Shown here: positions 23,723 to 36,741 of the stretch, piece by piece
How positions within the stretch are numbered: position 1 is the first letter of the stretch
How the letters are laid out: each line of letters begins with the position of its first letter
Made by a program: the position numbers and the translations under genes
Source: Selaginella tamariscina
Taxonomy: Eukaryota; Streptophyta; Lycopodiopsida; Selaginellales; Selaginellaceae
Direction: 5' to 3'
NCBI GenBank assembly: GCA_003024785.1
Contig: PUQB01000004.1
Span: 558,001 to 622,000, forward strand
Length of the DNA stretch: 64,000 nucleotides
The notes under the pieces: generated by a model
What the model saw: the letters and a program-made list of their open reading frames with translations, nothing else
The model's database searches: none
Told to the model about the DNA's origin: nothing

Positions 23723-26700
23723 TTGGTGGAGAAGTTGGGTATTCCTTTTTTCCGCCTCTTTCTTTTCTTTTTCCATACAATGAATATGGAAAGTTTTAAC
23801 ATTATTGTACTGCTATTGATGCACAAACTAAGTTGTTGGAGCGCTTTGTTGAGGGTCCGTCCTCCTCTTCCCTCTGAGCCTCCTGCCGGGGATCTGCTTC
23901 TAGTACTCTTCGTCTTCTTCACAGGCCACAAATCCGAGGGTTCGACCCCGATCTTTTTGTGGTGATCCGGGAAGATGTATACCACTGGTTTGATCATTTC
24001 CAAGTTATTGTTCGTTAACCATGGTTGGGATGAGGCCGTGCTCTCAGAGAATTCCTACATGTTTGGAAGGCCTGCGCTCAAGTGGTATAATGGATTGGCT
24101 GAGATTCAAGCCAATAGTAATCGGTTGAAGGAATGCCTCAAACGTACGTTTGGCAAAGTTGAGGATTCAGATGATGCTTTCCAACAACTGCATGATACGA
24201 CAACATCCTGGTGAGTCTGTTATGCGGTTCAGTATTAGGTTCGGGGATTTAGTTCGGCGTGCATATCCTAACATGCCTGAGCCCATTAAGCTCGGTATGT
24301 TATGGCCAACTATGCGACCCGAACTTGTTCGATTCATTCGGGCTCTTCGTCCTACCACATTGGAGGAAGCTTTTGCACTAGCTCAACATTTGAGTTGGTG
24401 CCTGTGAGGGCCGTGTTCCCCTTGGGTTACCTGCTCCTATTTGCGTGCTGATCCAATGGAGGTTGACGTGCTGCATATGTGCCCGCACGACAAGCCTTCG
24501 TGGTCGACCTCGGGGCCCACCCCGTGGACCACCTCCACGAAATCGTCCTGCACTTGCTCCAGTTCCTGCCCGTGGTGGTCAAAATCCACGGATTCGTGAC
24601 AGGAGGAATCGGAACAATGCAGGTCGACCCAATCAAGTTCATTGTTGGGCCTGTTGGGCACCTGGACATACTTGGCGGGCATGCGATGTGTATCCTGATT
24701 GGCGTCCACCACATCCAGGCTGGCGACCATATGTTCCGGATGGTGTACCTGTGGCGGCCATTATGTCTGATGATGAGCTTCCAGATGATGAAGCCTCTTT
24801 GCAGGTGGATCTGTTGCGGAAAACCAGTAATCGTACGGCGACGGAGGGATCCCGTGCGATGGAAACTCCACCTCCATGCTTTTTCCGCTATGCATATCAA
24901 GGGTTGCAAGTTCCACCAAATCATCCAGTTTTCACATTTTCTGCACAGTGAATGATGTTTCAGTCACAGTGCTTGTGGATACAGGATCTAGTATGTCTTC
25001 CATAACTACTTCTCTGGCACATCGGTGCTCATTACCCTTAAGAGCAGATAAGGTCTTGCACATTTTATATGGTAATGGGCAGTCTCGTGCAGTATCACAG
25101 TACACCACTTCGACTACGTTGGTTATGGGTGCCAACTGTAAGTTTCCCTCTGGGTCTCTTAGGGTTGTCCCTTCCCAGGTCTTTGACATTATTCTGGGAT
25201 GTGATTGGTTAAAGCAGTCGAAAGGTATGTGTGATTTTTCACTCTCTCCTCCTGTATTACGCTTGGAGTCTGTGTCTTTGCAGTCTGTTCCTTTACGTCC
25301 AGAGAAGCTTGTTGCTGTTTGTATCACGCATACAGCTCCTTTGATTCCGGTGGTGTTCATCTCAACAGGTTCAAATGCCGGATCCGTCACCTGAGTATCG
25401 AGCACATGCATCGAACAACTTAAGAGCAGTATGCAAGTTTGTTCAAATTTGATTGTCCCAAGGTGCACGTGTGAAGACTTATACCCAGGCAATGCAAAGC
25501 CTTTCAAAGTCCCGGTTCGACAGGTCACCAAAAGAGTTATCAGCCATGCGAACAGCTGTTACTGATATGATTGGTAAACGGTGTGTCGTCCATCACGGAG
25601 TCCATGGGCATGTGAACCTCATTTGGTTCCCAAGCCTGATGGATCTCTATGATTTTGTGGATTACCACCTCTTAACGATGTTACCATCAAAGATGTTATC
25701 CACTTCCGAACTCTGCCGATCTATTAGATCGTTTGGGTCAGAGTCGATGGTTTACTAAGTTGGATTTGGCATCAGATATTGGCAGGTTCCTATGACTGAG
25801 GAGGATATTCCAAAAACACCTTCCGGACACCATTTTCTTTACGAGTTTTTGGTCATGCCTTTGGATTGACTTCAGCTCTGCCACCTTTCAACGCATGATG
25901 GATGAGCTTCTTTATATGCCCAATCACTGCCGATTTATTAATGATGTGCTCATTCATGGGTCTGGTTTTGGAGGATCACATTCGTGATGTACGGCGCGTT
26001 CTTGATCGATTTCGAGAAGTCGATTTGAAGTTAAACTTGAAAAGTGTGTGTTTGGTTGACCGACACCATTACTTGGGTTACCGTATATCTCGAGAGGGTT
26101 TACAGGTGGATCCAATGAAGTTGCGAGCTGTTCGAGAGTTCTCCTCGTCCTCGTACAGTATAGGAAGTCCAGCATTTTTGGGCAAGGTGCAGTACTTGGG
26201 TCGATTCATCGATCATCTCACTGATCGAACTGCCCTCTTCGAGTTAGTTCGTCCACAGGTATCTTTCAGGTGGACTCACAGGTGTCAGCAGGCATTTGAC
26301 CAGTTAAAAAGTTCCTGACAACTCCACCATTGCTTCAATACCCAGATTTTACTCGTCCGTTCATTTTACGAGTAGATGCCTCAGATGTTGGTATTGGTGG
26401 TGTATTGATGCAAAATGCTGTGGATTCTTCAATTCGACACCCGGTGGCTTACATTAGTCGAGTACTCACGCCGGCTGAGCGGAATTATTCCACTACTGAA
26501 AAAGAATGCCTTGCTGCTGTTTGGGGTTTTGAACGACTTCATGCCTACTTACATGGGAGTGAAACACTTTGGAGTGTGATCATGCTGCTGTCACTTCCTT
26601 ATTAAAACGGAAGAATTTAGTGGGTCGTGTAGCCAGATGGGCATTACGTCTCCAGGTATATAACTTTAAGGTGGTGCACAGGCCTGGGCGAACAATGGTG

Positions 26701-28109
26701 GATGCGGATGCACTTTCTCGAGCACCCCTTTTGATTCCACTTTGCCTGCTCATGCAGTAGCTGCAGTGTTCGGTTTGATACAAGCCCCTCAGGTATTCGA
26801 TGCCGACTTACCATCCTTGGAACAGTGGCAGGATGCTCAAAAACATGAACCATGGACGAGGCAATTACGCGATGCGTTTGCAAATCCGTCTTCCGAACCG
26901 GTTTCGACAATATCATGCTCAGTTTCGACTTCAGGATGGTTTATTGTATTTTATTGGGACAAATCCAGAAGACAGATGGCGTTTGGCTGTACCCTTACAT
27001 ATGTTCCACACCTTCTTCGAGCATATCATGATTCACCTATTGTTGGAGGTCATCTTGGTCACCAACGAGTGTTGGAGAAGCTCGCGATCTTTTATTGGCC
27101 AGCATGCGTGGTGATGTGATCAGGTATATTCAAAGCTGTCCCATTTGTCAAACTCGGAATTCCTCTACGACTCGGGCCATGGGGGTGTTAAATCCATCAA
27201 TGTCTCTCGCCCTTTTGAGTTAATTGCAGTGGATTTAATGGGACCTTTTCCACGTTCTTCTCAAGGTAACCAGTACATCATTGTGTATCTGATTATTTAA
27301 CTCGTTGGGTGAGGTTGGTGCTCTTCCGGATGCAACTGCATGTCAACAGCTTTTTCTGTTCGATAATGTGGTTTTGCAGCATTCTTGTCCAAATGTGGTC
27401 CTTGGAGACCCGCTTTCATTGCAGAAATATTCCGAGTGTTATGTGAGAGGTTAGGGGTAACATCATTTGCCTCTCCATATCATCCACAAACTGATGGTTT
27501 GGTGGAGCGATTAATCGGACCTTCAAGGGTATATTCGAAGTATGTGAATTCAATCATGACTAGGATTGGTATTTGTGATGCTTGAGATTTGCTTATGTAA
27601 TAAGCATTTAGAGTTTGATTAGTATCTCTCTATTCAAGCATTGTCTAGATATGATCCTAAGTTGCCTAGTGAATTGGGGTTATCATTGAATATGCCACGT
27701 GCCAAGGATGCAAAGATGTGGGCTCGACATTTGAATATTGTTTTGCCTCTTTTACATGCAGAGTCTACTGAACATCTTGGTCGAGCTCAAATACGACAAA
27801 ATTCACCAGATTTTGCTGACGGTGACTTAGTATTGGTACGTTTTCCTAAGCTGACTACACCTAGGCTTGCAACTGGCTTATTACATAAGTGGCTTGGTCC
27901 CTACCGAGTACTTCAAAGGTTGGTACTCATGTGTATCAAGTATAGCTAGTGGGATCTCATGAGGTTAAGATAGTTCACGTAGTTCGAATGAAACGGTTGG
28001 TTGTTCGAGACCGTTTAGTACATTCAGTCATACCTTAGATGACCCAGCTCACACAGATCTAGGACCATCAGATCCATCACCATCTACATAGCCACAGAGG
28101 GGAGGATAA

Positions 28110-28272
28110 TGTAAGATATTATATACTATATATATGCATGTGTATATACATACATGTGTAGTAACACATGGGTCCCATGTGTTAGCGCCACATGTTGCAT
28201 GTGTGCCGGTCTCTTGTATATAAGTAGGGTTTTGAGCTGATCACGTTCTATGCATATTTATTTGTTCTTTCA
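28110..28272 (+). repeat. 3' LTR of element B
   Basis: Starts TGTAAGATATTATATAC and ends TTTGTTCTTTCA, matching the 5' copy apart from two short deletions and scattered substitutions. Retains TGTATATAAG near 28215. The differences show the insertion is not recent. Confidence 0.9.
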
Positions 28273-29670
28273 AACTTACATATTACTTTTAAATAAGGAT
28301 TTTAATTTATTATTATTTGAGTTATGTGTGTTTTATGATAGGTTATAAAATAAATATATGTATAATTTTGATAGAGATGTGTGGGGTACAAGAAGCTTTT
28401 ATAATATGATCTAAATTTTTTTAAGAAGAGAAAATAGTTACCTTTTTTTAAGTATTTGACTTATTACTCATTGTTTTAAATTAAAAAATTAAGTATTACT
28501 AAGTATTTTAAAGTGTAATTATAAAACTTTAAACTTGTTTATTTCTTAGGTTAGAAATACATTGATGCGAATTTTAAAACACTTTATAATATAGAATATT
28601 TGAAAAAAAAACTTATAATCTTTTAAAATAAATGAATGTATTTTATGTATTAATATATTTAAATGAATGTATTTTATGTATTAATATATTTAAACGTACA
28701 CATTACTAATATAAACCTTTTAGGTTTTATTAAAGATAAATTAAGCATGTGACAAAACTTATATTTAAAACATTTAAATACACTTTATCCACTTTTAAAT
28801 ACACTTTATATATTTTATTCACTTTTATTTTTGTTGCTATATATTTTATTAAATTATCATTTAGATTTATTTCTAAGTAAACACTATTTACACTAACTTG
28901 TATGTTTATAAAAGAAATAAAACCTTGATTTTATTTTTAAAAATATTTTTATTTAAAATTTTAATTAAAAATTTTAAGAGTAAGTGTTTTGTTAATATCA
29001 ATGTATTAAAAAGAGAATTAAAGAGTTATAAATATTTAAAGAAACATTATATACAAAAATAAAAAATTATTAAAACATTTAGAAATTATCAAATTTTAAC
29101 AATTTGAGTGATTTTTAAAATTAGAATATTTTTTAAAAAGATTATTTTGAGAGTTAAACTTTTTTTAAATAAAGTTTTTAATTAATTATTATTATTTTGG
29201 AATAATTTAAATCTGTCATAAATGATAATAAAAGAACATACTCCAGCTAATGGTATTAAAATGATTAAATGTTTTTAAAAAATTAAATATTTTTATAGTA
29301 CTTTTAAAATCCTTTAAAAATCACTTAAGGTAAAAGAATTAAAAAATTATATTTAAATAAACATTTTTTAATTTATTATTATTCATATAATTTTTTTATG
29401 CACTTAAGTTTAAGTAATTTTAAAAAGATTAAACATACTTTTAATAAAAAAAAATTATTTTGTTATTAGTTTAAACATCTTATTAAATAAAGAAATTTAT
29501 TTTATTATGGTGATGAATTCTTTTTAGCTATGATCAAGTGGTTCTAAACACAATTTTGAATAAAAATAAATATTTTATTATTATTCACTTAATTATTTCT
29601 AAAATTCTTTATTATTGACCTTAAATGCTTGTTTATTTTGCTTAATTAAAACCTAATAAGTTAATCATAG
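28273..29670. other. AT-rich intergenic region
   Basis: About 1.4 kb of very AT-rich DNA with short direct repeats (for example two adjacent copies of an ATGAATGTATTTTATGT block near 28632 and 28665). No gene or RNA recognised. Confidence 0.6.
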
Positions 29671-29671
29671 T

Positions 29672-29681
29672 TTTAGGGTTT
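29672..29681 (+). promoter_or_regulatory. Telo-box immediately upstream of the TMC-like gene
   Basis: TTTAGGGTTT ends 6 bp before ATG 29688, probably within the 5' UTR. It is the same motif found before several other genes of the window. Confidence 0.5.
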
Positions 29682-29687
29682 GTTGGC

Positions 29688-32600
29688 ATGGAAGAAGAAA
29701 AGGAAGAAAAGGAAAATGCGCCACGTAAATCCCGTCGATCGACAATGAATACAAAGGATCTAGAAGCAGCTGCGGCTGAAGCACTTGCAACGGCCGAAAT
29801 AAAGCGATATCAGGTACGCAATTGTGTGTTTGTAAGATTATATAAATGTTTGTGTAATGTAAGATTATTTATTTTTCGTTTCTACATTTTCGCACACACA
29901 CGCACGCCGCACACACACACACATATACATACATACATACATACATGTTTGCGTGTGTCCTGTATTAAATATAATATATACTAGATTGCGAGCACAGCTG
30001 CAAAAGCTAAAGGTCGAATCACGCTACTTGGGCATATTGAACGTGAGAGGAAAAGAAAGGGCTTCAAGGCATTTGTGGAGCGTCAATTGCGAAAACGTGC
30101 CCTTGTCGATCCTGAAGTGCTTGACAAACTCATAGACTGGTTTGAAAGAGTAAGTGTGTGTGTGTGTGTGCGTGTGAGTTTTATATGTAGCATATAGTTT
30201 TACTCACAAGGCTAATCTTGGAACATGAACTTTTATAGTATATATCGAAGCCTCCATTAATCTATGCATGTATAACCACACGATCGCACACACATGCACA
30301 AACATAACTGAAGTGCATATTTATATAGCGGGTACTTAATTCTACAGTATATGCATGATTTACGTACATAAAGTATACATTGAAGTGCAAGATTAATACT
30401 TACACAGACACTAAATCCGAAAGTTCTTATTACTGTATGTATATATATATTATTGTGTTTATATACATGCTTGTTCACAGAATCAGGAGAGCTTTTCGCT
30501 GTGGCTGTCTACATTGAAAGCGATAGAGGGGAAGTTTGGATCCGCGGTCATGGTAACCTTTGCATTTCTAAGATTCGTCTTCTTGCTCAACGTTGTGCTC
30601 TCCTCACTGTGGATATTCCTCATTATTATACCCTTTTTCGCACACCCTCCACAGTCTTATAGCTGGAGCCTATTAAAATCTTCACAATCTAAGAAGGTAC
30701 TTCATGTGTGTGTGAATTAAATAGTTTACTAGTTCAAGAAATATGTTAAGCTTCTTAGATTCTACTAATGAATTTGATGGCATAGATGCATTACTTGGAT
30801 TCTACTTGGTTCTTTTACGGTGGCTATAACTACACAGTTGGTGAACAGAAGGGCTGGTATAGGACTGATTATATGTACACCGTTATTGTTGGTGCTTCGT
30901 TGCTTGTCTCAATGGCAGCAGTACTTGGCAAGTACGTTTACCTACGCATAAGTGTTTGTGTGTGTGTGTGTGCCGTGGGTGTGTGTGTGATATAACTATA
31001 TCCATAACTAATATGAAAAACAGTGTGATATAACTATATCTATAACTAATATGAAAAACAGGATAGGTTTACAGGATGACAATAAGAATCTTGGGCGTTG
31101 GTGAGGCAACAAATACATACAGTGCGGTTTATCCATTTTCAACTGTTATATTTTGCTAGTTGGGACTTCCATCTTACATCTATTGAGGTACTCTCTCACT
31201 CACTCTCTCTCTCTCTCTCTCTCATCAATGTATACACAGTCATCATCCATTTTAAGGAGGGGTATAAGAATGCGTTTGCGTGAAATGCTAGCAGATTACG
31301 CAGAGATTCAGCAGGCAAAAGAAGACACGCCAAAGAACAAGCTATACAAGGTAAGCTATAATGCATATAGCTTAACTACCAGTTAAGCAACATATTTATG
31401 AGTGTTAACCTTTCACAGAGGAACCTGGCCTTGTTTGTATTGTTTCCAATGTTAATTACCTGCACAGTTACTGCTGTAATATATCTAGTTTCTAAACAAG
31501 CTGCTATAGATTCAGCACTACGTACGTAAGCGTTTTTCTCCTATATACTATTATCATATATGTATATATTTACATATTTACACATATCACTTATTTATTG
31601 ATTATTGACATTTTTATCTCTCGATTTTTGTAGCTTTTATGAAAGGTTTTGCACAAACGCTCCTATTAGCTATTGTAAATATTTCGACACCTTTAATAAC
31701 TTTATTTTTGGTAATGATGGAAGATTGGAAGCCATCAACTGCAGATCAAGTTTTGCTTGTGAAGTGCTACTTCATTAGAATGTTAAATGTTGGCACACTA
31801 TTCCACAGGTATATATTATTCGCACCCAAACACATATGTCTATATATAGATTATATATGTATATATGTTGCGTGTGTCTGGACTGTGTCGCATCTCACAC
31901 ACACACACACACAGAGGAACATATGAACTCAATTGAAATATTTCAGGCTATATGCGGTTATAGAACAGGCACGAGTTGCCAAGGAAGGGTACAACATGAA
32001 ACCATGTCATACTGAGAAATGTACAGAGGGCCTCTTATGCTGCATGGAGAAGCAAGCTTATACCAATGTTTGGCCTAGTTGTAGGCCTTCTAAGGTAAAG
32101 TACGTCTTAACGAAAATATACATTCTAATTCTCATGTACAAACAGATAGGCTATTGTGTAGCAGATTGTGCAGACAATACCGTCGCTAAACTGCTGATCA
32201 TGCTTATGATAAGCAGTACAATAATCGATAACTTAGCCGATGCGGGAAAAGGTTTATTTTTTCGCATATATTTCAAGGTATTTTATTGATATCGACATAT
32301 TTGTTTCATTTCATAAATTAAATAAATAATATGCTCGAACGTTTTTGCAGAGTAGACAGCCAATCTCTATTGAGGATCTGCCAATTAAAGTGGTCTATAC
32401 TCAAGCAATTGTATGGGTGGCCTCCATGTTTAGTCCAATATCTACTACATTAGGAGCAGTTTGCAATTGCTTCTCGTTTTTAGTAATGAAGGTAAGCTCT
32501 CTCACACACACACAATAGTTCAGTGTGATATGTATATCAATTTAGCAGGAAGTTCTTATGAGGACGTGTGCACCAATGGAGAAGACATACAGTGCATCGA

Positions 32601-33084
32601 GTACATCAGATATAACATACGGTTTGCTTCTTATAACATTAATTTTATCCAGCATTCCTATTGTGTTCAGGCTTACAACACCTAGTAGCGGTATATGCGG
32701 CCCCGTTGGAGAAGGCTTGTCAAGTTATCAAGTTATATCCAATTATTTCGAGGTACTATATACGTGAGTCTCCACTCTCTCTTAACATTGGTATTACAGA
32801 AAGCTCCTACAGCAATATGGGTTACTGTTAAGTGGCTTACTAATCCCATGATTATGGGTGGAGTTATAATACTATTAGTGTTTGTTGCTGTTCTTTTGAG
32901 GGCTAAGATTTCTCGAATGCATCAGTCAGCACGACTTGCTGCAAAAGAGGTGGCAATGCGACAACAGGAATCACGGGAGAATGTCACTCCACGGGTAAGT
33001 CTTAAACATCTTTCATAATTCAAATTGATGGAATATTCGTTTTAACGTTCTGTTTTGTAGAGGACATCCTTATCAGAAGCGTGA
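29688..33084 (+). CDS. TMC (transmembrane channel-like) family membrane protein
   Basis: Fifteen exons join in phase: 29688-29813, 29985-30149, 30481-30696, 30786-30931, 31062-31100, 31160-31187, 31240-31350, 31419-31521, 31634-31808, 31947-32094, 32146-32277, 32351-32491, 32549-32752, 32800-32994, 33061-33084 (650 aa). The N terminus is charged and cytosolic (EEEKEEKENAPRKSRRS). Hydrophobic segments start in exon 3 (FGSAVMVTFAFLRFVFLLN), then YGGYNYTVGEQKGWYR, CWDFHLTSIE followed by RMRLREMLADY. The TMC hallmark block is VVYTQAIVWVASMFSP, then KEVLMRTCAPMEKTY and SSGICGPVGE. About eight or nine membrane segments are likely. TMC proteins are pore-forming subunits related to OSCA/TMEM63 channels, best known from animal mechanotransduction; a plant role is unknown. 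The family call rests on motif recognition. The small exons 5 and 6 and the very short introns around them are the least certain parts. Confidence 0.8.
30986..31061 (+). repeat. 38-bp tandem duplication ending at a splice acceptor
   Basis: Two adjacent 38-bp copies (30986-31023 and 31024-31061) start TGTGATATAACTATATC and end ATGAAAAACAG, differing at one base. The second ends at the acceptor of exon 5 of the TMC-like gene; the first therefore carries a duplicate acceptor. Confidence 0.95.
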
Positions 33085-33282
33085 AGGAGGTTTTCTTCCT
33101 AACGAAGTATGTGTATTTATATGTATAGGTGTAAAACGCATTGTAGTAGTAATATATATGCGTCTTGTATTTAATGCAAGCATTTGACTGTGTGTGTGAA
33201 AGAGATATATGATGGTATAAACATTTAGATGGAGAGAGAGAGAGGTGTTTGAATTTGCTCACCAGGCAAGATATGCATACAC

Positions 33283-33987
33283 TTAGATGTTCTTGTTCTT
33301 CTTGACTTTGGAGGGCGGCCACCTGCCGAGCTTACGCAGCCTTCTCTTCCTCTTAAGCCTCCTCTTACGGAGCTCCATCCTTTTCATCCTCCTCTTTAGT
33401 ATCTCTGCTTCTGATCTCAAAGTTGAAATAGGATTCGCACTGTCTGGCTCATCTGCCTCCTCAACATTTTCCTCGGCACCCACACCTACATATTCTACAC
33501 ATATATATGTATAATACACATATAGATGTACATATGCAAGGAGGTTGAGTGTGATATAGTACTGTGTGTTTGTGTGTGTGTGTGTATTAAAGTATGATAT
33601 ATAATATCTACATAAATAGACAGATTTTAAAGTATTTCCACAAAACTCGTATCACAGTACATATATACATTTCTATAACGTGACGCACATAGACAGAATA
33701 TACAAGCATGAATATGTACCTCCGTCTGTTCCTTCAGCTGCAACTAGAAATGCGCTCTTCTTTAATATGATTGAATGTGTTACATGTCCCAATGCTTTGG
33801 ATGAAACTGAGCTCCATCCAGCAAGCCTGGCAGAATTAAGACATTAATACACAGTCTCTCTCTTCTTATTCAAATGTACTATCTAACAATGTAGTAGTAG
33901 GTTCAACCTGTTCTGCGTTGAATTAGTTCGTATATGGACATTCCTTGCCAGTACAAAGCACGAGGCGCTTGTGAGAACAGAGGCCAT
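33283..33987 (-). CDS. PSRP5: Plastid-specific 50S ribosomal protein 5 (PSRP5-like)
   Basis: Three exons on the minus strand: 33987-33908, 33826-33720, 33485-33283, joining in phase to about 129 residues. The N terminus MASVLTSASCFVLARN is Ser/Ala/Arg-rich like a plastid transit peptide. An acidic linker (EENVEEADEPDS) precedes a very basic C terminus whose end, LRKLGRWPPSKVKKNKN, resembles the conserved end of PSRP5, a small plastid-specific protein of the large ribosomal subunit. It would be imported into the plastid and built into the 50S subunit. The gene converges on the TMC-like gene, with about 200 bp between stop codons. Telo-boxes upstream are typical of translation-apparatus genes. 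The identification rests on the basic tail and transit-peptide logic; another organellar ribosomal protein is the alternative. Confidence 0.75.
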
Positions 33988-34003
33988 AGCTTCACAGGAT
34001 AAG

Positions 34004-34046
34004 AACCCTAAAGCAGAGGATTAGGGTTTTCCGATGTTTTAGGGTT
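34004..34046 (-). promoter_or_regulatory. Cluster of three telo-boxes upstream of PSRP5
   Basis: AACCCTAA at 34004-34011, TTAGGGTTT at 34021-34029 and TTTAGGGTT at 34038-34046, on both orientations, 17-60 bp upstream of the PSRP5 ATG (33987, minus strand). Telo-boxes are common in promoters of plant ribosomal-protein genes. Confidence 0.6.
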
Positions 34047-34259
34047 ATGGATGTCCACAATTCCGAAGGTCAGTCACATCATATGATGCATACACATATG
34101 AAAAGATTTAGCAACTGTGTATGTGCGATTATATTGCTCTCGCACATACATACGTGCATATATATCACTCAACTCGTGGTGTCTAGGTTCGTATATCTGT
34201 ATATATGCATGTGCGTATGTGGTATGTATGTCATGTATAGATGGAGGTAGCAGAGGCAC

Positions 34260-36700
34260 ACGTGTGATCTGAGATAAACGCTGATACTCCTCTACAGGTT
34301 ATATATACTTTTTACATATTTGAGTACATCACATGCATGTAAACATATCAATAATATTCAAATATTTAATAAGCTTTTTATCACTATATGTGAAATGTAT
34401 TGGGTTGCATTCATACTTAAAATTTTGAATGATATGTCACTGCAAATATTATTTATTTCAGGCAGATATAAAATTATAAAAATTCTTTTCTATAAAAAAA
34501 TGAGAACCAATATAATATTTTTAGTTCAATTCTTAAGATCGATTAAACACAATTACACAAAATATTTATAAATTAAAATTATACTTTTAATTGGATATTT
34601 TAAATAGAAATGCATTAACATTGATAAAAACACAATTATACTATAATTTTATAAAAAAAAGTATAACACATTTGCCTTTTAAATGCTTTAGAACATATAC
34701 ATAATAAGGCATTTGCATTAATATTTATTTTTGTTTTAACAATCGTTATTATGCAAGTTACTCAAACAACATTTTAAAATTTAAGGTAAAGTTGTTAAAT
34801 GCATTAGATTCATTTTTAAAAATATCACCATTTTTAAACATGATTAAGTAAATCATTATGACAATTTTTTAAGTGAATATAAAATGCCTAAATGGAATAT
34901 TTTTTAATGTTCTTATAAAGATACATTCTAAATAACATTATTAAGAATGATTAATTATTCTACCATCTTTTATATTTAAAAGCATTTTAATAACATCACA
35001 TATTAACATTAAAATAATTTCAATCACGATTTTAATGTTAATTTATAACTTTTTTGAAATGTTTTCAATATTTAAAAATGATAAAGTAATTAAAGATGTA
35101 CTAACTCAATTAGATCGTTATTTATATTTTATTATTTTATAATAATGTTTACAAGTATAATATCTTATAAAAACATTAACATTATTCAATAAAAATATCT
35201 TATATTCATTTAAGAAATTAATTGTAATGATTTAAGTTTTTACTTGATCATGTATAATAATGGTGACACTTAATGTTGAAATTTATAAATTTTTTAATTT
35301 TAATTAAAGTATTTTAAATGTCAAATTGAGATTCATATAAATTACATTAATAAAGATAAAAGCCTTTATAAATGTAATTAAAAAAAAAATTATAAATGTT
35401 TAAATATATTATAAATATGATGAGGCCACAAGTAATTAAAAAAAAAGTTGTCATATATTATTTAAATGAAATATCTAAGGTATTACAAATCTTGTCAGAG
35501 TCAAAGTTTATTTTATTTTTAAATATTAATTTAAATTATTATAATTTTAAAATAAATTATTATAATAATACTACTATTCAAACTTCAAATTGCATAGTAT
35601 TATTTTAAAATTTCGAAAATATATGTTTATTATTTATTTCTAAATAATATATTAATTAAACTTAATATATATCAAATTTAACATTTAATATTTAACAAAT
35701 TTAATTTTGATTAATAAATTTATTCATTATATTTTTTAAAAGAATAATAAAAAATATTCAAAAGAAGGAACTGATAAAGATAATTACAAAATTATTATTA
35801 ACATATTTAAGAAAAATATTTAGTATAGTGCTTGAAAAAAAATTATTTCAATGAATAAATAATGCCTTAATTTGATCTAAATAAAAATATTAATAAATAA
35901 ATAAATAACTAATGACTTATAAAAAAACTTAAATAAAAAAATTAATAATTTAAAATATCAAATGTATAATGAAAATTGTGTTTCAATTAATTACATTTTA
36001 AAGTGTGATTGAACTATAATTAAAAATATTAAGTAGGTTGAAACACTAAACATATTGTTAACATAAGCTTTAAAAAGGTACACAAAGCATAACATAACAA
36101 ATTAAAATTGAATAATAAAAATTATATAATAATTTATTGAAAGAAAAAACTTAGAATAAATTAAATCAGAATAAGTCAAAAATTAATTATTATAAAATCT
36201 AAAATGAATCCAATTTTAAATTTAAATAAAATCTTAAAATATAATACCTCGTAATTCAAATGTACACATGTAACATAGGGAAAAATCAATTGTTAATAAG
36301 ATTCAAAAACACTTTTTTTAATATGTTAAAGACATGTTAAAATATTGTTTATTGAAGATTATGTTGGCATCTTTAATGGGCAAAAAATTAAGTTATGAGA
36401 ATTATTAATTATGTTATTTTATGTTATTAACTGTTAAATATAATATTTAACATTTTTCAACCAATAAATGTAAGTGCCTATTAAATTTATTTTTTTTAAG
36501 TATAAGTACTAATGTGGGGTAATACATTGGAAGCGTTTAGAAGGTAATACACTCGTATATGTATAGTTTTACTAAAAAAAAATTTAAACTTTATCACACA
36601 CTATTGTGATGAAGTGTCTTTTAACCAAGAATTTTTGATACGGATGTTCAAAAGATGTAATATTAGAAAATAACACCGTAAATACGTAGGTTACCTTACA
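34260..36700. other. AT-rich intergenic region
   Basis: About 2.4 kb of extremely AT-rich DNA with no supported gene. A 17-bp half copy of the palindrome at 20431-20458 lies at 36683-36699, close to the 3' end of the second PPR gene. Confidence 0.6.
36683..36699. repeat. Half copy of the 28-bp palindrome
   Basis: TACGTAGGTTACCTTAC is identical to 20442-20458, the right arm plus centre of the palindrome. It lies 43 bp beyond the stop of the PPR gene (minus strand). Confidence 0.9.
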
Positions 36701-36741
36701 CATATAATTGTAATGTAATTCATAACATTTTCTACTAGTTT

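Larger units (their letters stand above)
23530..28272 (+). mobile_element. Ty3/gypsy LTR retrotransposon with both LTRs, decayed (element B)
   Basis: Flanked by direct repeats 23530-23722 and 28110-28272. A purine tract (about 28096-28106, AGAGGGGAGGA) sits just before the 3' LTR. Internal order on the plus strand: gag capsid-like region about 24000-24420 (ALKWYNGLAEI, LGMLWPTMRPELVRF), CCHC knuckle CWACWAPGHTWRAC near 24650, aspartic protease (VLVDTGSSMSS) near 24970, damaged reverse transcriptase about 25700-26300, RNase H (FILRVDASDVGIGG, YSTTEKECLAAVWGFE) 26340-26560, zinc-binding and core integrase about 27000-27560 (HLGHQRVLEKL, SPYHPQTDGLVERL), then an integrase C-terminal region to about 27950. 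Frames change many times and stops occur, so it is not autonomous. I saw no clear target-site duplication. The gag-to-integrase order fits Ty3/gypsy. Confidence 0.93.

Noticed and set aside
24427..25531. Long minus-strand open frames opposite element B
   Set aside because: They are antisense to the gag and protease regions of the retrotransposon.
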